A DNA stretch of 64,000 nt from an uncultured Bacteroidales bacterium (GCA_900318835.1 ONLW01000001.1:80382-144381), one strand, 5' to 3'; shown: positions 8,849-17,030, counted from the stretch's first letter. Program-made: numbers and translations. The notes: generated from the sequence alone by a model not told the origin.

Positions 8849-9622
8849 TTAAATCTTCCCTTTGCAGCGGTTGAACTCGATGACACGCATCTTGCGGCCC
8901 TGCGGGTCGGGGACGATGCGCATGCCTAGGTCGTCAAGCCACAGGCTGTCGTGCTGCCACAGCTTGTTGTCCATCTCGTGATACTCCATCTTCATGTCGG
9001 GGTCAACACTGGGGTCGAGGAGTACCGGCAAATGATACTCTAACCGCAAACTGGTGGCAATATTTTCCACACTCTGAAAACTCTCCTCATACGATACCTT
9101 GCCATCGCGCATCTGGACGTAGAATGATGTTTTCTCATCCTCTTCCTGAACACTCTTCTTTTTGGAGACGAATCGTGCGGAATCGTAGACCTCAAGGATG
9201 CGCATAGGCTCATAGGTGGTGTCAGCACGAAGGATGCCTTTCTTCATCATGGCTTGCAGCAAGGGCGTGTAATCCTTGGGAGTTGTTGTGTCACGGTCGA
9301 CGACCAAGTAGGTATAACTCGGCAAAAAATCCTGCTTGCCATTGTCGTATTTATACAGGGTTGTCTCATTCACCGAGATGGAATTATTGGCCAGACAGAG
9401 GGCTATCATCGGCACCGTGCCGGACATCACCATCGTATCAAGATTCTGGTATTCTCTGACTGCGAGGCCGTGCTCAATCACGCCGTCCACATCCATGTCC
9501 CACGACACCATGCGCATCGTGTAACGCTCGGTCTCAATGGTCTCGTCAACACCGCGGTTGAAATAGCAACCCGTTGCCATTAGGCCACCCAAGACAGCCG
9601 TCATTATCATTATCCGTTTCAT
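8849..9622 (-). CDS. Lipoprotein of unknown function in the ABC/GntR operon
   Basis: I do not recognise the family. The 257-residue product has a lipoprotein signal (LGGLMATGC, cysteine 19) followed by YFNRGVDETIETERYTMR. It is rich in charged residues with scattered predicted beta strands and has no obvious catalytic motif. It lies between two ABC permease genes upstream and the GntR gene downstream, with gaps of 28 and 13 bases, so it is probably an accessory envelope component of that transporter. This role is inference from position only. Confidence 0.6.
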   Translation of the reverse strand: MKRIMIMTAVLGGLMATGCYFNRGVDETIETERYTMRMVSWDMDVDGVIEHGLAVREYQNLDTMVMSGTVPMIALCLANNSISVNETTLYKYDNGKQDFLPSYTYLVVDRDTTTPKDYTPLLQAMMKKGILRADTTYEPMRILEVYDSARFVSKKKSVQEEDEKTSFYVQMRDGKVSYEESFQSVENIATSLRLEYHLPVLLDPSVDPDMKMEYHEMDNKLWQHDSLWLDDLGMRIVPDPQGRKMRVIEFNRCKGKI

Positions 9623-9650
9623 TATTCTTAATTATTAATTCTTAATTACT

Positions 9651-10469
9651 CTAGTACGGCATTTTCTTCAATCTGTGCCAGGTCAACCAGGTGAAGAGGG
9701 CAAAGATCACGACATTGAACCCGGTGGCAATGCCCATCGCCCAGTTCATCATATTCTCGGGACCCAGTTTGAAGATGGTGTCATAGAACCATTCCATGAA
9801 ATCGGGGTTCTTCATGAGCGACACAACGACGGGGATGGCGATGATGGTGAGGACGAACTCGATGAGGTAGAGCACGAGGAAGGTGTAGAGCACCTTGTGT
9901 TTCTTAAAGAGGGTGGCAGCATAGAGGAAGATGGCGGGCGAGGCGAGAAGGCCCGTATAGGAAGCGGCGGTGAGCAGCCAGCTGTGGAATCCGGGCATCA
10001 TATCGTCGTCCATTGGGATGGTAGTAAAGAGAGGGAAACCACCGTCACCCTGCCAAAGCCACTGGTGGTAGGGACCGGCAGGCATCAGGCGCAGGATAAT
10101 GTCAAGCACCATGCTTCCCAGATAGGTCACCACGGGAGCCACAATAAAGGTAAAAAACAGCATAGAGAGGAATTTCTCCAACTTGGAGGCCGGCAGCATG
10201 GCATAATAGATACCCTCGTTGCGGAGGTTCATGGTACGGTAGAGGCGCGACGGTAGCATAAGGGCGGCCAACGAGGAGAACACCATTATCATAACCACTC
10301 GATAGTTGGGGGCGATGACGGCGGTGCGGTCGATGACCAATCCCACCAGCCACACGGCGAAGGGCAGCGACGCCAGCACAATCATCGTCGTGCCAAACAT
10401 CGGCCACAGGTTGCAAAAGTCTTTCTTGACAACTTTGCAGAAACGGTTCCAATCAAACTTGTTATTCAT
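9651..10469 (-). CDS. ABC-2 type transporter permease subunit (copy 2)
   Basis: This 272-residue membrane protein has about six hydrophobic segments. It shares the pattern MNN-FD--RF-K-V--D, then YRVVM and YAMLPASKLEKFLSM, with the upstream gene product (MNNSFDIHRFGKLVRHD, then YFAMLPASKCEKYLSI), so the two are paralogues and may form a heterodimeric membrane domain with the adjacent ATPase. I chose the ATG at 10469 (MNNKFDW) to match the paralogue; an ATG four codons upstream is also possible. It belongs to the operon ATPase-permease-permease-lipoprotein-GntR. Substrate unknown. Confidence 0.78.
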   Translation of the reverse strand: MNNKFDWNRFCKVVKKDFCNLWPMFGTTMIVLASLPFAVWLVGLVIDRTAVIAPNYRVVMIMVFSSLAALMLPSRLYRTMNLRNEGIYYAMLPASKLEKFLSMLFFTFIVAPVVTYLGSMVLDIILRLMPAGPYHQWLWQGDGGFPLFTTIPMDDDMMPGFHSWLLTAASYTGLLASPAIFLYAATLFKKHKVLYTFLVLYLIEFVLTIIAIPVVVSLMKNPDFMEWFYDTIFKLGPENMMNWAMGIATGFNVVIFALFTWLTWHRLKKMPY

Positions 10470-10482
10470 AGCATTTATCATT

Positions 10483-11202
10483 TTAATAACTCATTTTTTT
10501 CATCTTGTTCCAGCCAAGGAATCCCATGAGGACGGCCATCAGAGCCTGTGCGGCAAATATGGCCCAGAGAACGGCTTCGTTTTTCAAATCAATGAATAGT
10601 ATAAATCCGGGGAGTTCGACTCCCATCATCCATGCCCAAGCCAGGAGGCACATCAGCCTGCGACCGGATTGGTTCCGTATGGCATTGGCATAGATTATTC
10701 CCAAGGTGGGTCCCACGAAGGCCATCACGCAGTTGCACAGCAACGGTAGATTAACATATTGCCACACGCCTGATTGCCACATGTATCCATGGTAGAAAGG
10801 CATGTGTAGCGCAGTGAGCAGGGTGTCGAATGCCACGTTGCCAACTATCATCGCCGACGGTGCCAAAACCAGCGAGAGCAATGCAATCGAGAGGTACTTC
10901 TCGCACTTGCTGGCGGGCAGCATGGCGAAGTAGATATCGCCACGCTTTTGCTTGCGGGCCACACCGGCATAAAGCTGCAAGGGTATCTGCGAAGCCACGA
11001 AGAGCGACATAACGCCAGCCATTACTATGCGGTAACTGGCTCCTTCACTCTGTCCAGTCAAACCATGGCCCAACAGCATCAGCGGCACAAACAGCAGCGT
11101 GCCTGCCATTTCTGCACCAAATCCGCTGTAGCTCGGCGCAAAACGCTTCACGTCGTGTCTCACCAACTTTCCGAAACGATGAATGTCAAAGGAGTTATTC
11201 AT
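10483..11202 (-). CDS. ABC-2 type transporter permease subunit (copy 1)
   Basis: This 239-residue membrane protein has about six transmembrane segments and is a paralogue of the next gene downstream (shared MLPASK-EK-LS motif and similar N-terminus). It is transcribed directly after the ABC ATPase. Together the three genes look like an exporter of the YtrBC/bacitracin-resistance type that goes with YtrA-like GntR regulators. That functional link is family knowledge; the substrate here cannot be inferred. Confidence 0.78.
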   Translation of the reverse strand: MNNSFDIHRFGKLVRHDVKRFAPSYSGFGAEMAGTLLFVPLMLLGHGLTGQSEGASYRIVMAGVMSLFVASQIPLQLYAGVARKQKRGDIYFAMLPASKCEKYLSIALLSLVLAPSAMIVGNVAFDTLLTALHMPFYHGYMWQSGVWQYVNLPLLCNCVMAFVGPTLGIIYANAIRNQSGRRLMCLLAWAWMMGVELPGFILFIDLKNEAVLWAIFAAQALMAVLMGFLGWNKMKKMSY

Positions 11203-11204
11203 TT

Positions 11205-11236
11205 TATTTAATTGCTTAACTACTGTCTACTTAACT
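11205..11236. repeat. CTTAACTAC-type short repeat between permease and ATPase genes
   Basis: The gap holds the pattern TTGCTTAACTACTG followed by TCTACTTAACTACTTGAAC, related units of about 8 bases. Similar CTTAACTACTTAACTA tracts occur, in one or other orientation, at 26548-26576 and 44572-44593, each also at an operon junction. The tract touches the ATPase stop codon. Confidence 0.5.
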
Positions 11237-12062
11237 ACTTGAACAGTTCTCTAAACACATTCTTGTTCCTCAGCACGGCGTTGAAAAGGGCCTCGATGTT
11301 GATCTGGCTCTCCTCGCCGGTAGTATTAGGCACCACGTTGAGGTAGCCGCCGGGCTGCATCTCGCTGTAGAGGGCATCCTGACGCTGCTCGCCACCATAT
11401 TCGAAGAAGAGCTTCTCCTGGATACGCTGCACACTGGCGTCGAGAAGCACGGCGTTGTTCGAGAGGATGACGATGGGGTCGATGAGATTCTCCACATCTT
11501 TCACCTGGTGGGTGGAGATGATGATAGTGTTCCTTTCCTCGAAACGACGGCTGAGGATTTGGCGGAACTGGGCCTTGCTGGGGATGTCGAGGCCGTTGGT
11601 GGGCTCGTCGAAGAGCACATAGTCGGTGCCCAGCGAGAGGGCGGCGGCGATGAGGCTCTTCTTCTGCTGGCCGAAGCTCATCTCCTTGAACTTGCGGTCA
11701 GGCTGCACCTCCAGTTCCTCCATCAGGTGGAGGAACGTGCCCCAGGCATAGCCGGGATAGAACGGTGCCAACTCGTCAACATACTGCTGGGGGGTGCGGC
11801 CGTCGGGCAGGCTCACCTCGTCGGGCAGGAAAACGATGCGCTGAAGCATCTCGGGCAGGCGGTCCTGACTGGTGATGCCGTCCACGGTGCAGTTTCCCTC
11901 GGTGGGACGCAGCAAGCCGCAAATGAGTTTCAATAGGGTGGTCTTCCCCACCCCGTTCTCGCCGAGCAGACCATAGATGCTACCCTGAGGGAACGACAGA
12001 TTGATGTTCGAGAAGACCGGAGTCTTCTTGTAACTGAAATTGAGATTGCGAATTTCTATCAT
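11235..12062 (-). CDS. ABC transporter ATP-binding protein
   Basis: This 275-residue ATPase has Walker A GENGVGKTT at residues 34-42, signature MSFGQQKK at 128-135 and Walker B YVLFDEP at 148-154. The signature is SFGQQ rather than LSGGQ, as is common in YtrB-like subunits. The C-terminal ~50 residues are less conserved. It is followed by two membrane subunits and a GntR regulator, so it should power the transport of an unknown substrate across the inner membrane. It is preceded by the YbjQ-like gene, 12 bases away. Confidence 0.92.
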   Translation of the reverse strand: MIEIRNLNFSYKKTPVFSNINLSFPQGSIYGLLGENGVGKTTLLKLICGLLRPTEGNCTVDGITSQDRLPEMLQRIVFLPDEVSLPDGRTPQQYVDELAPFYPGYAWGTFLHLMEELEVQPDRKFKEMSFGQQKKSLIAAALSLGTDYVLFDEPTNGLDIPSKAQFRQILSRRFEERNTIIISTHQVKDVENLIDPIVILSNNAVLLDASVQRIQEKLFFEYGGEQRQDALYSEMQPGGYLNVVPNTTGEESQINIEALFNAVLRNKNVFRELFK

Positions 12063-12074
12063 AATTTATTCTCC

Positions 12075-12389
12075 TTATCTTTTATATCTTACCGCTGTCC
12101 CGAACACCAGCACCTCGGCGGCTTGGGCCATGATGCTGTTGGTGGTGTAGCGCACGCCGATGATGGCGTCGGCCTCCATCTTCACGGCCTGGTCAATCAT
12201 GCGCTGCGTGGCCTGCTCGCGGGCCGTCATCATCATGTCGGTGTAGCTCTTCAGCTCGCCGCCCACCATGCTCTTCAGTCCCTGACCCAGGTCGCTGAAC
12301 ATGTTCTTGGCGCGGATGATGCTGCCGGAGACAACTCCCAATTCTTCATAATTCACACCCTGAAGGGTTTCTACTGTTACGATTTTCAT
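12075..12389 (-). CDS. ybjQ: YbjQ/UPF0145 family protein
   Basis: This 104-residue protein of the UPF0145 (DUF74) family shows the family pattern: TVETLQGVNYEELGVVSGSI at the start, a REQATQRMIDQA helix, then ADAIIGVRYTTNSIM and a C-terminal strand EVLVFGTAV. The length is normal for the family. The biochemical function is unknown; the fold is predicted to form oligomeric rings and some members are annotated as heavy-metal binding. It lies just upstream of the ABC ATPase gene and on the same strand, which suggests an accessory role in that operon. Confidence 0.88.
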   Translation of the reverse strand: MKIVTVETLQGVNYEELGVVSGSIIRAKNMFSDLGQGLKSMVGGELKSYTDMMMTAREQATQRMIDQAVKMEADAIIGVRYTTNSIMAQAAEVLVFGTAVRYKR

Positions 12390-12431
12390 TGTGTTGATAT
12401 TTTTTTAATTATTATTTTTTTTCTATCTACT

Positions 12432-12453
12432 CCCCTCTCCGTTCGGAGAGGGG
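12432..12453. repeat. Short GC-rich palindrome (CCCCTCTCC type)
   Basis: A perfect 9-bp stem CCCCTCTCC/GGAGAGGGG with loop GTTC lies between two co-directional genes and is followed by CCGGGGGTGAGGCT. There is no T tract in the minus (gene) direction, so it is not a good terminator. The stem plus CCGGGGGTGAGG pattern looks like a dispersed intergenic repeat known in many Bacteroidota genomes (my recollection, not checked). Confidence 0.5.
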
Positions 12454-12468
12454 CCGGGGGTGAGGCTT

Positions 12469-14871
12469 TTAATTCTTCATGTCCGTTGCACCCTGGCGGG
12501 CCTTGCTCTCCAACTCCATCTTGCCGATGCGCCAGGTGAGGCCGACGCTGACGAAGCGCGAGTCGAAGCGGCGGCTGCCGGTGGTCTGGTAGGCGGGAGC
12601 CGTGGTGATGTTGCCAAATTCAGCCATGCCAAAGATGTCGTTGACCGTGAGGTTGACACTCAGCTGGCGCTCGAAGAAGTCAGCACTGGCGCCGAAGTCA
12701 ATGCCCTTATTGGCATTGGTCAGGCTGTAGAGACCCAAGCGCGGCGAGGTGTAGTGGGCGTTGGCAAAGAGTTCGAGCCAGCCAGCTACCTTGGTCCACA
12801 GGTTAACGCGGGCGCTCCAACTCCACTTGTTGTCCTTGTAGCCGTCGTAGTCATAAGCATAATTGAACACCGAGGCATTCAGGCGGATGTTGAAGAAACC
12901 GCTTGGACGGTACATAATGTTGGCTTCGAGGCCCTCGGTGTGCGAGGAGCCGATGTTGACAGCCTTGGTATAGTTGACCATATAGTCGAAATAAGGGTCG
13001 GTGTCGGCAAGCGTTGTGGTGCCAATCTCGTTGGTGTTGGCGCGGAAGTAGGCGTTGAGGCCGATATTGCCGAATCCCATTACATACTTGTTGAAGGCGG
13101 CTTCGAGGTTGTGGGTGTAGCTCATCAGCAGGTTGGGGTTGCCGGTGCGGTAGGAGTATTCGTCGTAGATGCGGAAGTCGGTATAGTTGAGCAAGTCTTC
13201 GCTGGCGGCAAAACGGCGGGTGTAGCTCAGGCTGTAGCTCTCGAAGTTCTTGGTTTGGTAGCTTAGGTGGATGCTGGGCACGATGCCGGGGAACGAAGTA
13301 TCTATGTTCATCTTGTCGTTCAGCGCGTTGTGCTCCACATGACCGTACTCGAACTTATCCTCGAAACGCAGGCCCAGCTTGGCGGTGAAACCGCCCCAAC
13401 GCTTCTGCCCCGTGACATAGGCGGCCGTCGAAAAATAGGTACCCACGGCCTCGTAGGTGCGGTGACGCATGTTGTCCCAGTCGCCCGAGGGCAGCAGGCT
13501 GTCGAGGCACTCGTTGCTGTAGTTGCCACCCACGCCCAACTCGGCACCGGCCTCTATCTCGAAGTCGTTCTTCAGCGGGTGGGTGTAATTCACCTCCAGA
13601 CTGGCGTTGGGGGCATAGGTGTCAGCATCGTTGTGGCGGCGGAAGTCGGTGCCCACCACATAGTCGCGCCAGTTGTCACTGTAGCCGTAGTTGCGATAAA
13701 AGAAGCCGTTGAGGCTGGCACTCAGCTTGCGTCCTGTGGTGTCGAAACGCTTCTCGTACCAGGCACCGGCATAACCGCCATAGGTGGTGCCATGGTTCTT
13801 GATGGTGTCAAGGTAACTCAAGTTGCGCAGCGTGGGCTTGTACTCATAATACTGATAGTCGTTGTAGAGCGAATTGCGGTCCGCATAGGGCCAGCCACCC
13901 AGCCAGGCCGTGAGGCTGCTGGTGCTGTCGATATTCCAATTCACGTTGAAACCCATGTAGCCACCCCAGTAGGGCATCTTGACCTTGGTGTCGAACTTCT
14001 GGTAGCGGCTGGTGTCGCCGTTGGCATCGAAGAGGGTACCAGTACCGTCCTCTTCGCCGTTGTGATTGCCATAGTTGCCTGTGAGGTAGAAGTTGAAGTC
14101 CACCTTCTCGTTGGCCCACACATAGGATATCCACGGAGAGACAGTCGGCGTGGTAGTAGCGCGAACACCCATGCAGAGAAGCTCGTTGCGCGTAATCTTC
14201 TGGTTGGTGACGATATTGATGACACCACCTGAGGTCGAATAGCGCGCCGAAGGGTTGGTGATGACCTCGATACGATCGATGGCATTGGCAGGCAACTGCT
14301 TGATATACTGTTTCAAGGCATCCTCATTCATGTGAGAGGGACGGTCGTTGATCCAAATCTCAACGCTCGACACACCACGCAGGGTAATATTACCCTCGGC
14401 ATCCACCTCCACGCCCGGAGCATTCTGGAGGGCGTCGCTGGCCGTACCGGTCTGGATGCTGGGATCCTCGCTGGTGTTGTACATATTCTTCTCTCCATCC
14501 ATCAGATAGAGAGGCTTTTCAGCCACAATCTCCACGGTCTCCAGCAGCGTGCCGCCGCGAAGCTCAATGGTAAGGTCCTTAATGTCATTAACGACCTTAA
14601 GGTCTTTTTGGTAACTCTCATAGCCCACGCAAGAGGCCTGCAACAGGTAACTGCCAGGCTTCACATCCTTGATTTCGAACTTGCCGTCGAAATCGCTGGC
14701 GGCACCGCGCATGAACACCGTGTCAGTGGAGCACATCAGGCCCACGTTCACCAGAGGCAACACTTCGCCAGTCTTGGCATCTCGTACAGTACCCTTGACC
14801 TTGACATTTTGTGCCTCCACCGAAGCCATCGTGGCAACCATCGCCAACAAAACAAAAAAGATTTTTTTCAT
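12469..14871 (-). CDS. TonB-dependent-receptor-like outer membrane beta-barrel protein
   Basis: This 800-residue outer-membrane protein starts with signal peptide MKKIFFVLLAMVATMASVEA. A carboxypeptidase-regulatory-like domain follows at about residues 21-105 (VKVKGTVRDAKTGEVLPLVN). A plug-type domain comes next (LQNAPGVEVDAEGNITLRG, then ADRIEVITNP-type motif), then a large beta barrel with alternating aromatic residues. It resembles the OMP_b-brl_3 group that often lacks a clear TonB box. I chose the ATG at 14871 because the signal peptide starts there; the frame is open to 14904. It heads the run that includes the ABC transporter and M16 peptidase, so it may import or export the same ligand. 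Confidence 0.88.
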   Translation of the reverse strand: MKKIFFVLLAMVATMASVEAQNVKVKGTVRDAKTGEVLPLVNVGLMCSTDTVFMRGAASDFDGKFEIKDVKPGSYLLQASCVGYESYQKDLKVVNDIKDLTIELRGGTLLETVEIVAEKPLYLMDGEKNMYNTSEDPSIQTGTASDALQNAPGVEVDAEGNITLRGVSSVEIWINDRPSHMNEDALKQYIKQLPANAIDRIEVITNPSARYSTSGGVINIVTNQKITRNELLCMGVRATTTPTVSPWISYVWANEKVDFNFYLTGNYGNHNGEEDGTGTLFDANGDTSRYQKFDTKVKMPYWGGYMGFNVNWNIDSTSSLTAWLGGWPYADRNSLYNDYQYYEYKPTLRNLSYLDTIKNHGTTYGGYAGAWYEKRFDTTGRKLSASLNGFFYRNYGYSDNWRDYVVGTDFRRHNDADTYAPNASLEVNYTHPLKNDFEIEAGAELGVGGNYSNECLDSLLPSGDWDNMRHRTYEAVGTYFSTAAYVTGQKRWGGFTAKLGLRFEDKFEYGHVEHNALNDKMNIDTSFPGIVPSIHLSYQTKNFESYSLSYTRRFAASEDLLNYTDFRIYDEYSYRTGNPNLLMSYTHNLEAAFNKYVMGFGNIGLNAYFRANTNEIGTTTLADTDPYFDYMVNYTKAVNIGSSHTEGLEANIMYRPSGFFNIRLNASVFNYAYDYDGYKDNKWSWSARVNLWTKVAGWLELFANAHYTSPRLGLYSLTNANKGIDFGASADFFERQLSVNLTVNDIFGMAEFGNITTAPAYQTTGSRRFDSRFVSVGLTWRIGKMELESKARQGATDMKN

Positions 14872-14900
14872 AATAATATAGTGTTTAAATTTATTTATTA

Positions 14901-15140
14901 TCATTTTGTAATTCCCATCCGCTTGTCTTCCTCCACCGCCTTCTCAACATCCTTGCCCATGTGGTTCATCAAAGCAGCCAGCACGGTAAAGATGACGCCG
15001 CTCACAATTCCGCCAATGATGGAAAATCTCCATTCCCCACCGAACAGCTTGCTGGCCAGAGAGAAAGCCACCGCAAGGCCCATAAAATCTATCAGGTAAT
15101 ACACCCAATCTTTTTTCTTGAAATGTTCTTTGAAAGTCAT
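14901..15140 (-). CDS. Small two-helix membrane protein
   Basis: This 79-residue product of unknown function has a lysine-rich start (MTFKEHFKKKDW) and two hydrophobic segments at about residues 15-32 and 40-60. A charged C-terminus (GKDVEKAVEEDKRMG) follows. It is the first gene after a well-formed promoter and lies 29 bases upstream of the outer-membrane barrel gene, so it probably belongs to the same transcript. No motif suggests an activity. Confidence 0.65.
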   Translation of the reverse strand: MTFKEHFKKKDWVYYLIDFMGLAVAFSLASKLFGGEWRFSIIGGIVSGVIFTVLAALMNHMGKDVEKAVEEDKRMGITK

Positions 15141-15212
15141 TTTAGTTTAATTTATTGTTTTTCAATTCGTTTAACGCGCTTTTTGTTGGTGTACTAGTTA
15201 ACTAATACACTG

Positions 15213-15243
15213 CAAAAGTAGTACAATTTTCCATACCACCAAA
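15213..15243 (-). promoter_or_regulatory. Bacteroidota-type promoter for the minus-strand operon
   Basis: Read on the minus strand, TTTG at 15243-15240 and TACTTTTG at 15220-15213 are separated by 19 bases. This is a textbook match to the -33/-7 boxes of Bacteroidota. The predicted start is about 70 bases ahead of the small membrane protein gene and its downstream operon. Confidence 0.8.
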
Positions 15244-15324
15244 TTTTTTAACAAAATTTTAACATTATTTTTTACAGAAAAGAAAGAAACTTACTGTAAA
15301 CGAAACATATACACTTAATCCCAT

Positions 15325-15403
15325 CTACCTACCATCTCCTAACCAACACCCTACCAACTCCTACCATGGTAGGAGTTGGTAGGGTGTTGGTAGGGTCTTC
15401 GTA
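15325..15403. repeat. CTACC palindromic repeat, copy R2 (50-bp perfect palindrome)
   Basis: Bases 15342-15365 are exactly complementary to 15368-15391 (24 of 24) around an AT centre. This is the most perfect member of the seven-copy family. Further diverged units extend on both sides (CTACCTACCATCTCC to the left; AGGGTCTTCGTAGG to the right). It lies about 80 bases upstream of the operon promoter. Confidence 0.9.
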
Positions 15404-15488
15404 GGTCGTTCGAATCACCTTCGTCCGACTTTGGCACCAAATTTGCAGTAACATTCCTCCCCTATCTAGGTACTCCCCAACAATCAAA

Positions 15489-15523
15489 AAGAGCATATCT
15501 TCTTGCGAGGAAGATATGCTCTT
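15489..15523 (-). terminator. Intrinsic terminator of the repeat-protein gene
   Basis: A perfect 14-bp stem (AAGAGCATATCTTC / GAAGATATGCTCTT) with a 7-base loop is followed, on the minus strand, by TTTTTGATTG. It lies 32 bases beyond the stop of the gene at 15555-16586. Confidence 0.88.
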
Positions 15524-15554
15524 ATTCTGTAGAAATATGTGCTTTATTGTCGGC

Positions 15555-16586
15555 CTATCTTATCACCACTACTTTGCGAGCAGGGTAACCGCCAATCCTA
15601 ATCATATAAGTGCCACTGACGGGAGCATCGAAACGGATTGTCTGATTGCTTGATTGTTTAATTGCTTGAACCAATCGTCCACTCTCATCGTATAGCCACA
15701 CGTCGTTGACTCCAGTAACTTCCACCACGATTTCCCCATTTTGAGTATACACCTTGGCATTGATGGTCTCCACATCATCAACACATTCATTCTCATCTTC
15801 AAATATGGCTGTCAATTCCATATCTTGTAGCACTGCAAAAGTATAGGGATTATGAGTGTCTCCATTGCTCCACCTTGCAAACCGGAATCCACTATATGCG
15901 GTGGCAGTTACTGTAGCTGGGGCTCCATACACGAAGTCGCCGTCACCTGTTGCATTACCGTATGCAATATTGTTCGACAAGACACTTACATGGTATGTGT
16001 CGATTGCAAAGAAAACCGTCAATACAGTATCCCCTATGACGACATACTGGCGGGGATTATCGGAATTGCCGTCGTCCCAGTGGACGAAGTGGTGATGTTC
16101 CGTAGCAGTCGCCACAAGCGATACTGTGTCTAGATAGCCGTATGTTCCATCACCAACAATAGTACCCAATGTTATATCATTACTTTGTAAGGTCAAAGTA
16201 TAGTAGTTCTTCGCGAACAATGCAGTAAAAGAAGTGTCTTGTGTTAACATGACCATGCGCGGATTGCTGGTGTCACCATCGCTCCATTGCGAAAAATGGT
16301 AACCATAGTTGGCTATAGCTGTGATTGGCTGCTCTGACAGATAGTTGTAAGAACTTGCTCCCATAACGGTTCCATGTATAAGTGCATCCACATTCAACGC
16401 GATGGAGTACTGGTTATTATCGAATTGTGCAATGTAAGTCCGGTTGGCTGTCACCTGAATGGTATGTGGATTCTCTGTACTTCCATCATTCCATCGAGCA
16501 AAATGATATCCATAGTTTGATGTAGCCGAAATCGTCACACTATCGAGATACAACACAGTAGCATCACCTCCGGCATAGCCTTTCAC
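15555..16586 (-). CDS. 5'-truncated protein with InlB-type repeats and a T9SS C-terminal sorting domain
   Basis: The frame encodes four divergent InlB B-type repeats of about 57 residues, each ending in a pattern like YGYHFSQWSDGDTSNPRM then FTALF. A C-terminal type A sorting domain follows (GEIVVEVTG, VWLYDESGRLVQ, SGTYMIRI, ending RKVVVIR) that would direct secretion by the type IX system. There is no signal peptide. The only start is a GTG within the first repeat, and an in-frame TAG lies about 30 bases upstream. The protein therefore looks like the 3' end of a longer secreted protein whose 5' part was deleted. The upstream DNA is the truncated HEPN gene. It may not be expressed. Confidence 0.7.
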   Translation of the reverse strand: MKGYAGGDATVLYLDSVTISATSNYGYHFARWNDGSTENPHTIQVTANRTYIAQFDNNQYSIALNVDALIHGTVMGASSYNYLSEQPITAIANYGYHFSQWSDGDTSNPRMVMLTQDTSFTALFAKNYYTLTLQSNDITLGTIVGDGTYGYLDTVSLVATATEHHHFVHWDDGNSDNPRQYVVIGDTVLTVFFAIDTYHVSVLSNNIAYGNATGDGDFVYGAPATVTATAYSGFRFARWSNGDTHNPYTFAVLQDMELTAIFEDENECVDDVETINAKVYTQNGEIVVEVTGVNDVWLYDESGRLVQAIKQSSNQTIRFDAPVSGTYMIRIGGYPARKVVVIR

Positions 16587-16590
16587 GGTA

Positions 16591-16704
16591 TCATTTAAGG
16601 GCGATAAGAGCCTCTATTTCGCCAAGTGTCTTCTGTGCATTCTCCATACGATATGTTACAATGTCATATCGCTGCTGTTGGGTTAATTCGAGTGGTGTTT
16701 TCAT
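16591..16704 (-). pseudogene. HEPN-domain protein, truncated after 37 residues
   Basis: The start codon overlaps the stop of the nucleotidyltransferase gene (ATGA), as usual in MNT-HEPN pairs. The first 36 residues (MKTPLELTQQQRYDIVTYRM, then ENAQKTLGEIEALIA) match the first helix of HEPN proteins, but the frame stops at LK* where the conserved YYAxF region should begin. The remaining ~90 residues are missing, and the DNA passes within about 20 bases into the truncated repeat-protein gene. The RNase/toxin half of the pair is therefore lost. Confidence 0.65.
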
Positions 16705-17009
16705 ATTCTTATTCCGTCGTTGATTACATTCAACCGAAAAGGAGTCATGCGCGATTCCCACTGAGACTTTGAATAAATCATTGGGTTGATAGCCACACCA
16801 CAATCCCATTCAATGGGGGTGGTTACATCATAGATTCTGTATTCGTCGTCGAGGGTTACTTTTGGCTTGTTGAAGAGTACAAGAAGGTCGATGTCGGAGT
16901 CGGGACGTGCGTCGCCACGAGCCTCGCTGCCGTAGAGCCACACCTCGATGTCGAGGGGCAGTGCTTCGAGTCCCTTCTTGATGGCTTCCACTATGTTCGG
17001 ACGTCTCAT
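16701..17009 (-). CDS. Nucleotidyltransferase domain protein (MNT antitoxin-type)
   Basis: This 102-residue minimal nucleotidyltransferase has GS at residues 27-28 (WLYGSEARGDARPDS) and the metal-binding SDID at 38-41. These are the catalytic hallmarks of the pol-beta superfamily MNT group. I chose ATG 17009 because a -7 box (TATCTTTG, 17038-17031) lies just upstream and the first residues are MRRPNIVEAIKKGLEALP; the longer frame would start inside the promoter. In known HEPN/MNT modules this protein modifies and neutralises the HEPN toxin. Here its partner is broken, so it is an orphan antitoxin. Confidence 0.82.
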   Translation of the reverse strand: MRRPNIVEAIKKGLEALPLDIEVWLYGSEARGDARPDSDIDLLVLFNKPKVTLDDEYRIYDVTTPIEWDCGVAINPMIYSKSQWESRMTPFRLNVINDGIRI

Positions 17010-17030
17010 GATAACTATGTTTTCAACTTG

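Noticed and set aside
8835-8886. Longer start (ATG 8886) for the GntR gene
   Set aside because: It would overlap the upstream lipoprotein gene, and its 17 extra residues are unlike any regulator N-terminus; ATG 8835 has a good AAAGAAAGGA and matches the family start.
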